From a virus: a stretch of DNA of 40,902 nt. Numbering within the stretch: position 1 is the stretch's first letter; each line of letters opens with the position of its first letter. Position numbers and translations under genes: made by a program. The notes beneath the pieces are model-generated. The model was not told where the DNA came from, ran no database searches, and saw nothing but the letters and a program-made list of their open reading frames with translations. The stretch covers positions 1 to 40,902 of the IMG/VR virus record IMGVR_UViG_3300028666_000057; one strand, 5' to 3'. This document shows positions 1 through 8,577 of the stretch, piece after piece.

Positions 1-46
1 CTCGGCTTCTACGGTAGTATTTCTTTCCAGAAAGTAAAGGCACTAA

Positions 47-1432
47 ATGAACATCGAAATATTGCCCATCGATCGCGTTAAAGAGTACACCCGCAACCCA
101 CGGAAGAACGACGCGGCCGTAGACGCTGTCGCCAACAGCATCCGAGAGTTCGGGTTCCGTCAGCCAATCGTGGTTGACGAAGCTGGAATCGTGATCATCT
201 GCCACACCCGACTGAAGGCAGCGCGCCAACTCGGGCTGACGGATATCCCCGTGCATGTCGCCGCCGGATTGTCGCCGGCAAAGGTGAAGGCATTGCGCCT
301 GGCGGACAATCGGCTGCATGAAAACTCCGACTGGGACAATGATCTGCTGCGCTTGGAGATTGACGACCTGCGCGGGATGAGCTTCGACCTTAGCCTGACC
401 GGGTTCGAGGCTGACGAACTGATGGATCCCAGCGCAACAGATCCGCGCGACGTGGTCGTGACAGATGACCGCGCCGAACAACTGCGCCTGAAGTGGGGCA
501 CCGCCCTCGGCCAGGTCTGGACGATGGGACAGCACCGAATCCTGTGCGGTTCATCAACCGACCCGGAGAACTGGATCCGGCTGATGGGCGGGAAGACGGC
601 CTCTCTATGCAACACGGACCCTCCCTACGGCGTCAGTTACACCAGCAGCACTGGACGCGGAAAGAAGTGGGAGGTCATCGAAGGTGATAACAAACGCGAG
701 GATGACCTGCTCGCGACGTTGCTCGTGCCTGCGTTGCGGCTGGCCATCGAACACACTGAGATCGACGCAGCGTTCTACGTTTGGCACGCGTCCTCAACCC
801 GGCGCGACTTTGAGTCGGCCCTCGACGCGGTGGGGCTCGAAGAAAAGCAGTACATCGTGTGGGTGAAAGACGGTTTTGTCCTTGGTCACGCCGACTATCA
901 TTGGCAACAGGAACCGGCGTTTTACTGCCAACGATCCGGAACGTCCTGCAGGTGGACCGGCGATCGTACTCAGGCCACGATCTGGCGCATCCGTCCGCCG
1001 GCGCCCGTCGACATGGCCGTCGGTCTCGCCAACGGTTTGCGCCTGAGCGATGGTGCTGGAAACGGTTTGTATCTGGCAGCACAGGCACCAAAGGCACGCA
1101 AGACGCGCCTGATCCGGCTGACACCAGGAGACAGCGTGTCGATTCACATCGAGGGAACTGGCGACGCATGGCACATCAGCCGGGACCCGGCGGCCGAGCG
1201 CCTACACCCGACACAGAAACCAGTACGGCTGTTCGTAGTTCCGATTCTCAATCACACGCTGCCAGGTGACATTGTGGTCGAACCGTTCTCGGGAAGCGGC
1301 GCGCAGTTTCTGGCAGCGCATGCCACCGGACGTCGCTGTTTCGGCATGGATCTGGATCCCAAGTATGTGGCCGTGGCGCTTGAGCGCATGACGGCCGAAG
1401 GTGTGAAGTGCGAACAGGAGGACGCGCCGTGA
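47..1432 (+). CDS. ParB-like nuclease domain fused to DNA N4/N6 methyltransferase
   Basis: Residues 1-110 look like a ParB/sulfiredoxin-type domain (NPRKND, then a CHTRLKAARQLG segment, then RLADNRLHE). Residues 180-450 are a DNA amino-methyltransferase with the catalytic DPPYG motif at 191-195 and a C-terminal FSGSG SAM-binding motif followed by GMDLDPKY. Such fusions are common in temperate phages near the terminase and probably methylate phage DNA against host restriction. The ParB-type box normally reads GHTR; here Cys52 replaces the Gly, so that domain may bind but not cut DNA. The ATG at 47 has an AAAGG ribosome site and overlaps the next gene by 4 nt. Family call confident; recognition sequence and exact target base unknown. 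Confidence 0.9.
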   Translation: MNIEILPIDRVKEYTRNPRKNDAAVDAVANSIREFGFRQPIVVDEAGIVIICHTRLKAARQLGLTDIPVHVAAGLSPAKVKALRLADNRLHENSDWDNDLLRLEIDDLRGMSFDLSLTGFEADELMDPSATDPRDVVVTDDRAEQLRLKWGTALGQVWTMGQHRILCGSSTDPENWIRLMGGKTASLCNTDPPYGVSYTSSTGRGKKWEVIEGDNKREDDLLATLLVPALRLAIEHTEIDAAFYVWHASSTRRDFESALDAVGLEEKQYIVWVKDGFVLGHADYHWQQEPAFYCQRSGTSCRWTGDRTQATIWRIRPPAPVDMAVGLANGLRLSDGAGNGLYLAAQAPKARKTRLIRLTPGDSVSIHIEGTGDAWHISRDPAAERLHPTQKPVRLFVVPILNHTLPGDIVVEPFSGSGAQFLAAHATGRRCFGMDLDPKYVAVALERMTAEGVKCEQEDAP

Positions 1433-1896
1433 AGCCTGACCTGAACTTCTTCGACCCTGGACACCACTTCCCGATTCCGCCTCCGGTCGGCGCAGTTCCG
1501 ACATGCCACGGGCTGGAGGTAACACGCGAGGCCCTGCTTGCCGACAAGACGCCTCCGACACTTCCCGATTTTAGTAACGATCCCACCGTCGTGGAACGGC
1601 GCGCCAAGCAACTCTCCGACAAGATCGCATCCGAACCCGAGTGGCATCCCAGTACGGCCGCGCTGCGTGACGCCATCCTGCGACGGTTCACGGAACGCTT
1701 GGACGCCGTAGCCGATGCCCATCCTGACAAGCTCAATCAAGCGCTGGCCGTGATCGTGCAGGCAGGACTTGGTCGCACCGTGCTGGTAATAAGCGACCCC
1801 GCCGCGGCTGATCTGGTGACAGAACTGCGCCGACACGTCGATGCCGGAGAATCCAGCCCACTGACAGCGCTGCTGCAATCGAGATTACCGATATGA
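1429..1896 (+). CDS. Hypothetical protein between two methyltransferases
   Basis: I do not recognise this 155-residue protein. The GTG start at 1429 overlaps the upstream TGA (GTGA) and follows AGGAGG at 1416-1421, an ideal ribosome site; an upstream in-frame GTG at 1408 lacks this. The N-terminus is proline-rich (FPIPPPVG). Residues 55-150 look helical and charged, with an ERRAKQLSDKI stretch and a hydrophobic ALAVIVQAGLGRTVLVI segment too polar at its ends for a clear membrane helix. No cysteine pairs or nuclease motifs are visible. It is translationally coupled to both neighbours, so a role with the methyltransferases or in packaging regulation is possible but unproven. Confidence 0.65.
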   Translation: MKPDLNFFDPGHHFPIPPPVGAVPTCHGLEVTREALLADKTPPTLPDFSNDPTVVERRAKQLSDKIASEPEWHPSTAALRDAILRRFTERLDAVADAHPDKLNQALAVIVQAGLGRTVLVISDPAAADLVTELRRHVDAGESSPLTALLQSRLPI

Positions 1897-2693
1897 CCTC
1901 CCTAATGCCATACATCGGAGGAAAACACAGGATGGCGCGCGCGATCGCCACGCGCCTGCGGTCCACCGGAATAGACACGCTGGTTGAGGTATTTGGCGGA
2001 TCTGCAGCAGTTATGTTAAACGCCGGTTTTCAGAAGCGAGTCTATAACGACGCGGACAATTCCATCGTGAACGTGTTCCGGGTTATCGCGGATTCGCAGA
2101 AGTGCGCGGCGCTGGCCAGGCACCTGACAACGATGCCGCCCTCGCGCACGATCTTTGATGCCTGCGATTACCCCCCCAAAGGAGAAGAAATCGAACGCGC
2201 GGCAAAGACGCTGTACCGGCAGGTGTTCTGCTTCGGAGGCAAGGGACGATCAGGTGGATTCTCGGTCAGCATTTCAAACCGTCCAGAAATCAAAGAGATT
2301 TCACGTTACCGCGGCGTGATTGCGCGGCTGGACAGATTCACGGATTTCTTTCACTCCACGATGATCGAATGCCTAGATTACCAGGAGTGCGTGAGGATCT
2401 ACGGCCGCAAGACAAACGCCGTCCTGTTCTGCGACCCGCCATACGTCGGCACAGAGAATTACTACCGCGCCGGCAGCTTTGCGGATTGGGATCACTGGAA
2501 CTTGGCGCAGATGTTGAACAACGTGCCAGCGCACGTCGTGCTGACCTACTACGACGACCCAAAGCTGCGCGAACTCTACCCGGAATCGAAGTGGAAATGG
2601 GAACGGGTTATCGTCACGAAAAATTGCCGGTTCCGCAACACGAACAAGCCAAAGGTGGATGAATTTATTATCTCGAAACGGAGACACTCATGA
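1893..2693 (+). CDS. DNA adenine methylase (Dam/D12 class)
   Basis: The 266-residue protein has the D12-class architecture: N-terminal PYIGGKHRMARAI (SAM-binding YxGGK type), then VEVFGGSAAVML, and the catalytic DPPY at residues 181-184. Family members transfer methyl from S-adenosylmethionine to N6 of adenine. Length is normal for a phage Dam. ATG overlaps the previous stop (ATGA), and its own TGA overlaps the next small gene. Two methyltransferases of different classes in one operon point to protection against several host restriction systems, or to marking DNA for packaging. Target site cannot be read from sequence. Confidence 0.92.
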   Translation: MTSLMPYIGGKHRMARAIATRLRSTGIDTLVEVFGGSAAVMLNAGFQKRVYNDADNSIVNVFRVIADSQKCAALARHLTTMPPSRTIFDACDYPPKGEEIERAAKTLYRQVFCFGGKGRSGGFSVSISNRPEIKEISRYRGVIARLDRFTDFFHSTMIECLDYQECVRIYGRKTNAVLFCDPPYVGTENYYRAGSFADWDHWNLAQMLNNVPAHVVLTYYDDPKLRELYPESKWKWERVIVTKNCRFRNTNKPKVDEFIISKRRHS

Positions 2694-2839
2694 AGCGCAT
2701 TCTCTGCTGGCTAGGATTTCACGAATGGGAACACAACCAAGACGCATTCAGCACCGTATGTGACCAAGGTCCTGTGGTGATTGGGTGGGACCAGTGTATC
2801 CGGTGCGCGCGTAGCCGGTTGATTCACATTCTGCGATAG
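2690..2839 (+). CDS. Small zinc-binding protein (DUF1660-like)
   Basis: A 49-residue ORF translates as a protein beginning MKRILCWLGFHEW, with His at GFHEW, a Cys in STVC and a C-terminal CIRC pair. Short phage proteins with an N-terminal K-x-L-C-x-x-x-G-H-x-W pattern and a later CxxC occur widely as prophage protein DUF1660; the resemblance is by eye. The ATG overlaps the dam stop codon, and only 2 nt separate its stop from the next ATG, so it sits inside the operon. Function unknown; a structural zinc site is likely. Confidence 0.6.
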   Translation: MKRILCWLGFHEWEHNQDAFSTVCDQGPVVIGWDQCIRCARSRLIHILR

Positions 2840-2841
2840 TC

Positions 2842-3717
2842 ATGAAGCAAACCCTCGACATAATTAACCGATCCCTGGCAGAACACGCTCCCGGATACAT
2901 CGCGTTCAGCGGAGGAACCGACAGCACTGTGCTAGTCGATCTCGTTTACCGTCTGACTTCGCACAGACCTACCATGCTATATGTTGACGCCCAGAATGAT
3001 TATCCCGGAACTCTTGAGCATGTCTGTGCAGTTTCCGCCCATTACGGCGCAAATTTGCACACGATCCGCGCGCGCAAAACGATCCTGCAGCAATGGACGC
3101 GCACTGGATGGCCGATGCTGGGAAAGTTGCGCGGCCGGCAGTGGATGCAGAAGCACCGCGGACTCGGCGTGAAGGTGGATTGCTCGTCGTGTTGCGATGC
3201 CATGAAAACATCACCGGCGCGCCAATACGCCAAGGCGCAAGGATGGCAATGCGCGCTGACGGGCGTCCGTGGTGATCAAGACGATTGCCTGCGCCGGATG
3301 CGGACGCTGCTGGACGGCACTGTGACCTGGAACCGGACATCCAGATGTTGGACGGCTGCGCCGCTGACCGGGTGGACCGCCACAATGATAAACCGCTACA
3401 GCCAGGCACACCGGCTGCCGCAGCACCCTGCCCGCGCCCGTGGTGCCGTGACGATCGGCTGCATCTGGTGCGGTGGTGGCGCCCAATACACTGCCTCGTG
3501 CTATCGCGTGCTGCGCCGGACCGCTCCGGATCTGTGGCGCCGATTCATCGTGGACATGCGCGGCGGGGAAATCATCCTTTCCGTGAAGCATGAAGTGACG
3601 ATCGCCACCGTCCGCGCTGCGCTGTCCAAACTCGGAGGACTTGCCGCAGTTGCCGACTCCCGTCCGTGGGTTTTTGACTTCCTCGAAACGCCTCCCCGCC
3701 AGAACTACGACCGATGA
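2842..3717 (+). CDS. PAPS reductase / PP-loop ATPase family protein
   Basis: The PP-loop motif SGGTDS lies at residues 23-28, followed by LVDLVY as in phosphoadenosine phosphosulfate reductase-like ATP pyrophosphatases. Cysteines cluster in CSSCC (about residue 115) and CIWCGGG (about 208), compatible with a metal or Fe-S site. Phage members are common and are relatives of DndC, but their substrate is usually unknown. Here it sits between DNA methyltransferases and the terminase, so a DNA or tRNA sulfur/adenylation modification is a reasonable guess only. The 291-residue length fits the family. No DndB, DndD or DndE genes are visible, so a full phosphorothioation pathway is not encoded here. 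Confidence 0.8.
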   Translation: MKQTLDIINRSLAEHAPGYIAFSGGTDSTVLVDLVYRLTSHRPTMLYVDAQNDYPGTLEHVCAVSAHYGANLHTIRARKTILQQWTRTGWPMLGKLRGRQWMQKHRGLGVKVDCSSCCDAMKTSPARQYAKAQGWQCALTGVRGDQDDCLRRMRTLLDGTVTWNRTSRCWTAAPLTGWTATMINRYSQAHRLPQHPARARGAVTIGCIWCGGGAQYTASCYRVLRRTAPDLWRRFIVDMRGGEIILSVKHEVTIATVRAALSKLGGLAAVADSRPWVFDFLETPPRQNYDR

Positions 3718-4013
3718 AAACGCAGAACACAGAGACTCCGAAACCGCCGTTACGCCGGCCGGTGATTGATGCCGAGACTGCGCGGAAGGTATTGGACCGG
3801 GACATTGTCAACATCGCCAGGCGCGCACAGGAAGGTCAGCCATTGACCCCGCAACAACGTCGGTTGATTGCCCTGTACGCGGGAGTACTCGATAGGGCTG
3901 ACGTGCTGGAAGCACTTTATGCAGTTCACCACGGCGCTTGTGTGCGCTGCGGTCGTCTCGTCTCACAATTGATCGGCAACATCGAAAATGAAGCGACTGA
4001 CAAAAGGGCTTAA
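3714..4013 (+). CDS. Hypothetical protein, possible small terminase subunit
   Basis: A 99-residue, mostly helical protein starts with an ATGA overlap and ends 26 nt inside the large terminase gene. Position directly before the large terminase is where phages usually keep the DNA-recognition small subunit. A central segment RKVLDRDIVNIARRAQEG is followed by LTPQQRRLIALYAGVLDRADV, but I see no clear helix-turn-helix signature. A CVRC pair near residue 80 could bind a metal. The call rests on gene order alone. Confidence 0.45.
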   Translation: MKTQNTETPKPPLRRPVIDAETARKVLDRDIVNIARRAQEGQPLTPQQRRLIALYAGVLDRADVLEALYAVHHGACVRCGRLVSQLIGNIENEATDKRA

Positions 4014-6075
4014 CGTCCAAGGGCATCGCGATGCCATGCGTCAACGCTCGCGTGCGATGACCATTGCTGATCAGGAGCTTGGAAAGATTCCGAAGCCCAA
4101 GGATGCGAAGCGCCGCGCCGCCGCGCTGGCGGACTTCGGAGAATTTCTGACTGTCTATTTCGTCGGACCGAACCGCCGTTTCTATGCGCCATTCAGCGCT
4201 GATCATAAAAAGGTGATCACCAACGTGCAGCATACGGTGAAAACCGGAGATCCAATGGTCGTGGGAATGCCGCGCGGATCCGGAAAGACCACAATTCTTG
4301 AAATGGCTCCTACTTGGGCAATCATCAACGGACTCTGGTTCTTCTGCCCGATCATCGCCGCCAGCAAAACACACGCGCAGAACATCCTCGCCAGCGTAAA
4401 ATCTATATTCACGACCCCCGGACCGTTCACTGACGACTTCCCCGAGTTCTGCGTTCCGATTATGGCGATCGAGGGAGAGCCGCGCCGGTGTCTCGGTCAA
4501 AGGTTCCACGGGGAACGCACAGGCATCGAATGGGCCACTGATCACATCCGATTTGCGGCCCTGCACGACCTCGGGTGGCGTCCAGACGTCAAAGGCGGAA
4601 TATTCTGGACCGCCGGCATCGGTGCATCCCTGCGCGGTCTGCGCTTGACGCTGGCCGATGGCACGCTCTGCCGTCCCGATGCGTGCGTGTTCGATGATCC
4701 ACAGACCGACGATAGCGCCGCCTCGCCTACGCAGACACGCAAGCGCCTGGGAATCCTACGTGGCACGATCCGCTACTGGGCGGGACCAGGTCACCGCGTG
4801 GCCCTGTTCGGAGCTGTCACGCCCATCAAGCCAAACGACATGGCTGAGCAGCTTCTCGACTCAAAAACTTCAGGCTGGCGTAGCGTCAAAAGCAAAAGCC
4901 TCGTTTCCTTCCCGACAAACATGGAACTTTGGCACCAATACCAGGAAAAGAAATACGAAGAGGCATACCTGGACGAAACCGGTCTGGCTTCGAAGTGGCT
5001 GAAAGATCACTGGGATGCCATGCACGCCGGGGCCGTATTGTCGTGGCCGGAGAAACCTGTAGCCACCGGATATGCCAGCGCACTTGAAGAACTGATGGCG
5101 GCCTACCTGGAAGATCCCGACAAGTTCATGGCCGAGCATCAGATGGAACCGCAACCCATTAACGCGGCGCAAAGCCGGTTCGACGCGAAGACTCTGGCAA
5201 AAAAGGTCAATGGACGCGAGCGCGCCGAGATTCCACCGAACTGCGCATACACCGTGACGTACATCGACACGCACGACAAGGCCCTGTTTTGGATTACCTA
5301 CGCATTCGAACAGCAGCGCACGCCGTACTGCATCGACTATGGCACATGGCCAGATCAGACTGTTCGCGATTTCACGCTGGAAAACCTCCGCAATACGCTT
5401 CGGCGCAAGTACCCGAACAGTGCGCCAGACGCCGCGATTTACAGCGGCATTCTGGAATTACTGGCGCATCTATACGCCCTGCGACTGAAAAAAGGTGATT
5501 ACTCTGCCGCGCTGGATCTTGTCATGGCCGACACCGGCTACATGCCCAACCTGTGGCATCAGGCCAAGACAATCCACCCGCAACTGGTGCTGACCAAAGG
5601 CGTCGGCATCAAGGCCGGCAACAAGCCGATGATCGAATGGGATCGCCAACCGGGCGAGGTCATCGGCGATCACTGGGTTCGTGCGCGCCCGAAAAAGCGT
5701 GAGCACCACGTGGTGCAGATTGATACGAACCATTGGAAAACCGTTGTAGCTGACGCATGCTCCGCTTCTCCCGGCCACCCCGCGGCACTCACGCTCTACG
5801 GCGACGCGCGCACCGTTCATCCCCTACTCGCCAACCACCTCGACTCCGAAAGCTTTGTCGAAACCGAAGGCCACGGCCGCAAGGTCATCGAATGGAAGGT
5901 AAAGCCCAACCGCGACAATCACTGGCTGGATGGCACAGTCGGCTGTTTCGTTGGCGCCGCGATTCTCGGTGCCAGACCGCAGGGCATGCCAGAAACACCA
6001 ACAGGACCAAAACGCAAACGATACACGCAGGCAGATCTCATGAAGCGGAGGAACATCAACCATGCAAGTCACTGA
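3988..6075 (+). CDS. Phage terminase large subunit (GpA-like)
   Basis: Packaging ATPase/nuclease of 695 residues. Walker A is GMPRGSGKTT at residues 93-102; Walker B is the acidic ACVFDDPQTDD segment near residue 230. The nuclease half carries TYIDTHDKALFW, consistent with the first acidic nuclease residue, and LVMADTGY further on. The C-terminus HWLDGTVGCFVGAAILGA resembles the end of lambda GpA-type terminases (NHWLD). GpA-type enzymes cut at cos sites, which would give defined genome ends. The start overlaps the previous gene by 26 nt; a later Met at residue 24 is possible but has no better ribosome site. It moves DNA through the portal encoded at 6608. Confidence 0.93.
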   Translation: MKRLTKGLNVQGHRDAMRQRSRAMTIADQELGKIPKPKDAKRRAAALADFGEFLTVYFVGPNRRFYAPFSADHKKVITNVQHTVKTGDPMVVGMPRGSGKTTILEMAPTWAIINGLWFFCPIIAASKTHAQNILASVKSIFTTPGPFTDDFPEFCVPIMAIEGEPRRCLGQRFHGERTGIEWATDHIRFAALHDLGWRPDVKGGIFWTAGIGASLRGLRLTLADGTLCRPDACVFDDPQTDDSAASPTQTRKRLGILRGTIRYWAGPGHRVALFGAVTPIKPNDMAEQLLDSKTSGWRSVKSKSLVSFPTNMELWHQYQEKKYEEAYLDETGLASKWLKDHWDAMHAGAVLSWPEKPVATGYASALEELMAAYLEDPDKFMAEHQMEPQPINAAQSRFDAKTLAKKVNGRERAEIPPNCAYTVTYIDTHDKALFWITYAFEQQRTPYCIDYGTWPDQTVRDFTLENLRNTLRRKYPNSAPDAAIYSGILELLAHLYALRLKKGDYSAALDLVMADTGYMPNLWHQAKTIHPQLVLTKGVGIKAGNKPMIEWDRQPGEVIGDHWVRARPKKREHHVVQIDTNHWKTVVADACSASPGHPAALTLYGDARTVHPLLANHLDSESFVETEGHGRKVIEWKVKPNRDNHWLDGTVGCFVGAAILGARPQGMPETPTGPKRKRYTQADLMKRRNINHASH

Positions 6076-6256
6076 AACCAAGTGGAACGATCAAACGATC
6101 TGCCCGAAATGTGAATGTCCGCGCCTGGACGTGGATTACACGTACAAACGAAATGGCAGGCGCATCCGCGTAAGAATCTGCCAAAATTGCGGAAAACGCG
6201 TGAGAACTGTCGAAATAATCGAACAATTGCTAGGAAATCCGATTCAACGCCCTTAA
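6062..6256 (+). CDS. Small zinc-ribbon protein
   Basis: This 64-residue protein has two cysteine pairs, CPKC near residue 16 and CQNCG near residue 44, separated by a basic segment YKRNGRRIRVR. The spacing fits a zinc ribbon, of the kind seen in Ogr/Delta-like or NrdR-like DNA-binding proteins, though neither family is a clear match. The start lies 14 nt inside the terminase gene with a GGAGG ribosome site. Before the portal such a protein might control late genes or help packaging. Function not established. Confidence 0.7.
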   Translation: MQVTETKWNDQTICPKCECPRLDVDYTYKRNGRRIRVRICQNCGKRVRTVEIIEQLLGNPIQRP

Positions 6257-6268
6257 ATCAGCAAATAA

Positions 6269-6285
6269 TTCTACCGGCAAGACTT
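6269..6285. repeat. 17-nt direct repeat, copy 1
   Basis: TTCTACCGGCAAGACTT occurs here and identically at 15583-15599. Flanking bases show weaker similarity (GCA-A-T upstream of both). Both copies lie in short untranslated gaps, this one upstream of the gene before the portal, so it may be a shared regulatory site or a recombination scar. Confidence 0.75.
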
Positions 6286-6353
6286 CGCCCCGCTATGCGC
6301 TATTGCACCTTGTCTGGCGGCGGTACACATTGGAGGCAACAAGAGGTGTTGCC

Positions 6354-6611
6354 ATGCCAGACGATCAAATTGTTGACGCACTTTCTCAAAACGCAACCGG
6401 TCCGAAATCCATCACTACCCCGGACGGATCCGTAGTCCAGCACGAACCCACAGCGCAAATCGCTGCCGATAAATACCGCCGAGCATGCCTTGCGGCAAGC
6501 AATCCCTTTGCCGCGGTGCATCGCCGACGCATCGTATTCGGTCGCGCCGACGGCAATCCCGGAACGCTCTGCTCAAATCCAGACTACCCTAACGACGTGG
6601 TGCCAAGATGA
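6354..6611 (+). CDS. gpW-like head-tail connector candidate
   Basis: An 85-residue protein sits between the terminase and portal genes, the place of lambda W. The ATG at 6354 follows AGAGG at good spacing; a longer frame from 6303 has no ribosome site. The sequence TTPDGSVVQHEPTAQIAADKY loosely resembles the beta-hairpin and helix of gpW-family proteins (D-G-x-x-V followed by a helix). Its stop overlaps the portal ATG (ATGA). Identification rests on synteny and one short pattern. Confidence 0.5.
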   Translation: MPDDQIVDALSQNATGPKSITTPDGSVVQHEPTAQIAADKYRRACLAASNPFAAVHRRRIVFGRADGNPGTLCSNPDYPNDVVPR

Positions 6612-8062
6612 TAGTTGATCAACACGGACGCGAACTCCCATCATCCCCCACACGTAGCCGCGCACACATTCGCGGAACCTACGATGCTGCGCAGCCAGGT
6701 GGACAACTTCAAAAACACTGGTCTGCGGTCGACTGGTTCTCGCCCAACGTCGGCGCCAATCCCAACGTTCGCCGGCAACTGCGCAGTCGCTCCCGGTACG
6801 AGGTCGCCAACAATGCGTATGCCAGCGGCATTGTGTCGACCATCGCAAACTACGTTGTCGGTACGGGGCCGCGCGTGCGCTTCATCGCGCAACCTGGATC
6901 AGGCGTTCGAGTAGGAAAGCTGCTCAAAGACCTGACCGCACGTTTCAACGACTGGGCATGGGATATCGAGCTACCGCGAAAACTGCATACGATGCAGCGC
7001 AGCAAGAGCACCGACGGCGAAGGCCTCGGCATGATGTTCACGCGGCAAAAAATCAAGCGCAACCAGGTGTCGCTTGGGCTGCGGACGTTCGAAGCCGAAA
7101 TGCTGACGAACCCGCAGGATTTTACGTTCTTCGTCTTGGACAAGCCGGAAGGCATCGACCTTGGTCCGGACGGACTTCCCGAAACATACCATGTGCTCAA
7201 GCATCACCCCGGCGGCGGCCTTTTCGTGGTGTACCCAGTCGACGCGGTCAAAATCCCTGCTGCCATGATCACCCACTGGTACGACGAGCAGCGTCCTGGC
7301 CTGCAGCGCGGCCTTCCCGAGATTCTGCCGGCGCTTCCCATGTTCGCCATGCTGCGCCGCTACACGGCCGCCGTGGTCACCGCGGCGGAAACGGCTGCGG
7401 ATATGGCGGCGGTGATGGAAACCAATCTGCCAATCGAAGGCGGTCCGGCAAGTGTTGCCCCCGGAGATATCATCGAGTGGGAGAAGGGGCATATTACAGC
7501 CCTACCCGAAGGTTTTAAGCTTTCACAGTTGCGAGCCGAACAGCCCGGCGCCCAGCATGAAACATTCATCCGTTGCATGGTGCGCGAAATCGGGCGCTGT
7601 CTCGACATGCCCTATGCCGTCGCGGCCATGGATGCCAGCGGACACAACTACAGCAGCATGCGCGGCGACTGGCAGGCGTTCTTTGCGTCTATCCAGCAAC
7701 GGCGCGGAAACTGTGAGCACCAGGTACTCGACAAGATTGTCGAAGCGTGGATGGAAGAAGCCAAATATCTCTATCCAGGCGTGAAGGATCTGGAAGATTA
7801 CGAGTACGCCTTTGACTGGCCCGACTGGGAGCCGATCGACGGACTCAAAGACGCCGAAGAGGCGCAGATGAAACTTGCAAACCGCCTCACCACCTACGCG
7901 CGGGAATACGGGCGTCGCGGCCTGAACTGGGAAGATGAGTTCCGTCAACAGGCCATCGAACAGGAATTGATCGAAGAACTAGGACTCACCCCTAGCGCGC
8001 TGATGAGTCCGACGGCGCCAGACACCAACGAAGACGCAAAAGCGCCAGAGGAAAAGGCATGA
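6608..8062 (+). CDS. Phage portal protein, lambda family
   Basis: The 484-residue protein contains the lambda-portal hallmark region RYEVANNAYASGIVSTIANY followed by VVGTGPRVRF at residues 60-100, and a later EIGRCLDMPYAVAAMDASGHNYSS segment typical of this family. The portal forms the dodecameric vertex through which DNA enters and to which the neck attaches. Length is normal. The C-terminus is acidic and may serve in assembly. Start and stop both overlap neighbours by 4 nt. In lambda the protease/scaffold gene follows directly; here nearly 8 kb of other genes intervene. Confidence 0.95.
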   Translation: MIVDQHGRELPSSPTRSRAHIRGTYDAAQPGGQLQKHWSAVDWFSPNVGANPNVRRQLRSRSRYEVANNAYASGIVSTIANYVVGTGPRVRFIAQPGSGVRVGKLLKDLTARFNDWAWDIELPRKLHTMQRSKSTDGEGLGMMFTRQKIKRNQVSLGLRTFEAEMLTNPQDFTFFVLDKPEGIDLGPDGLPETYHVLKHHPGGGLFVVYPVDAVKIPAAMITHWYDEQRPGLQRGLPEILPALPMFAMLRRYTAAVVTAAETAADMAAVMETNLPIEGGPASVAPGDIIEWEKGHITALPEGFKLSQLRAEQPGAQHETFIRCMVREIGRCLDMPYAVAAMDASGHNYSSMRGDWQAFFASIQQRRGNCEHQVLDKIVEAWMEEAKYLYPGVKDLEDYEYAFDWPDWEPIDGLKDAEEAQMKLANRLTTYAREYGRRGLNWEDEFRQQAIEQELIEELGLTPSALMSPTAPDTNEDAKAPEEKA

Positions 8063-8577
8063 ACATCACGGTAAATCCGCAACACCGCACCGCAGAATTT
8101 AATAGCCCATCCGTGTTTTCTCTTGAGGCCGCGAATATCACGATGACCGGTATTGCTGCAGCCGATTTATCTACGTTGAAACTGGCCCTTTTCTCGATTG
8201 GCACGCCTGAAACCCCTGACACTCTGGAAGTCACAAGCGTACTTCTTGCGTTATGTGAGTCGTTCACCCCTTCTGGGTCTAACGTGACATGCGTACTCGA
8301 CACTCGCACCACAAACGCACTGGAATTGTTTGTCGGCAAAAGACCAGATCAACGCATCCCGGTTGATGCTGTCCTGGCAGACAACACCAAACTTTGGTTT
8401 TCGCATACCGTTGACCTTATAAACAACCCGTTCTGCATTCCGGTTGGACCTGCGCCCAGCGTAATTTACCTGACCAGCTCCATGTTCGACGGCATATCTC
8501 CGCTATCTACGAACACCACCCCCGATGAAGTTGCCGCGCTTCTATCCGCAATCCTCACGAGGTTACAACAGCCATGA
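8059..8577 (+). CDS. Hypothetical beta-rich protein after portal
   Basis: A 172-residue protein of unknown family. It is rich in Thr, Ser, Asn and short hydrophobic beta-like stretches (AEFNSPSVFSLEAANITM), with no signal peptide, and ends in a helix (TPDEVAALLSAILTRLQQP). The ATG overlaps the portal stop, and its TGA overlaps the LamG gene start, so it is expressed with them. It might be a baseplate, fibre-attachment or fibre-chaperone protein for the next two products; this is inferred only from position. Confidence 0.6.
   Translation: MNITVNPQHRTAEFNSPSVFSLEAANITMTGIAAADLSTLKLALFSIGTPETPDTLEVTSVLLALCESFTPSGSNVTCVLDTRTTNALELFVGKRPDQRIPVDAVLADNTKLWFSHTVDLINNPFCIPVGPAPSVIYLTSSMFDGISPLSTNTTPDEVAALLSAILTRLQQP

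Noticed and set aside
2842-3717. DndC of a phosphorothioation operon
   Set aside because: PP-loop motif fits, but dndB, dndD and dndE are absent and the neighbours are packaging genes.
3808-4566. Minus-strand open frame of 252 residues
   Set aside because: Antisense to the terminase Walker A region; GC-rich codon bias produces such shadows here.
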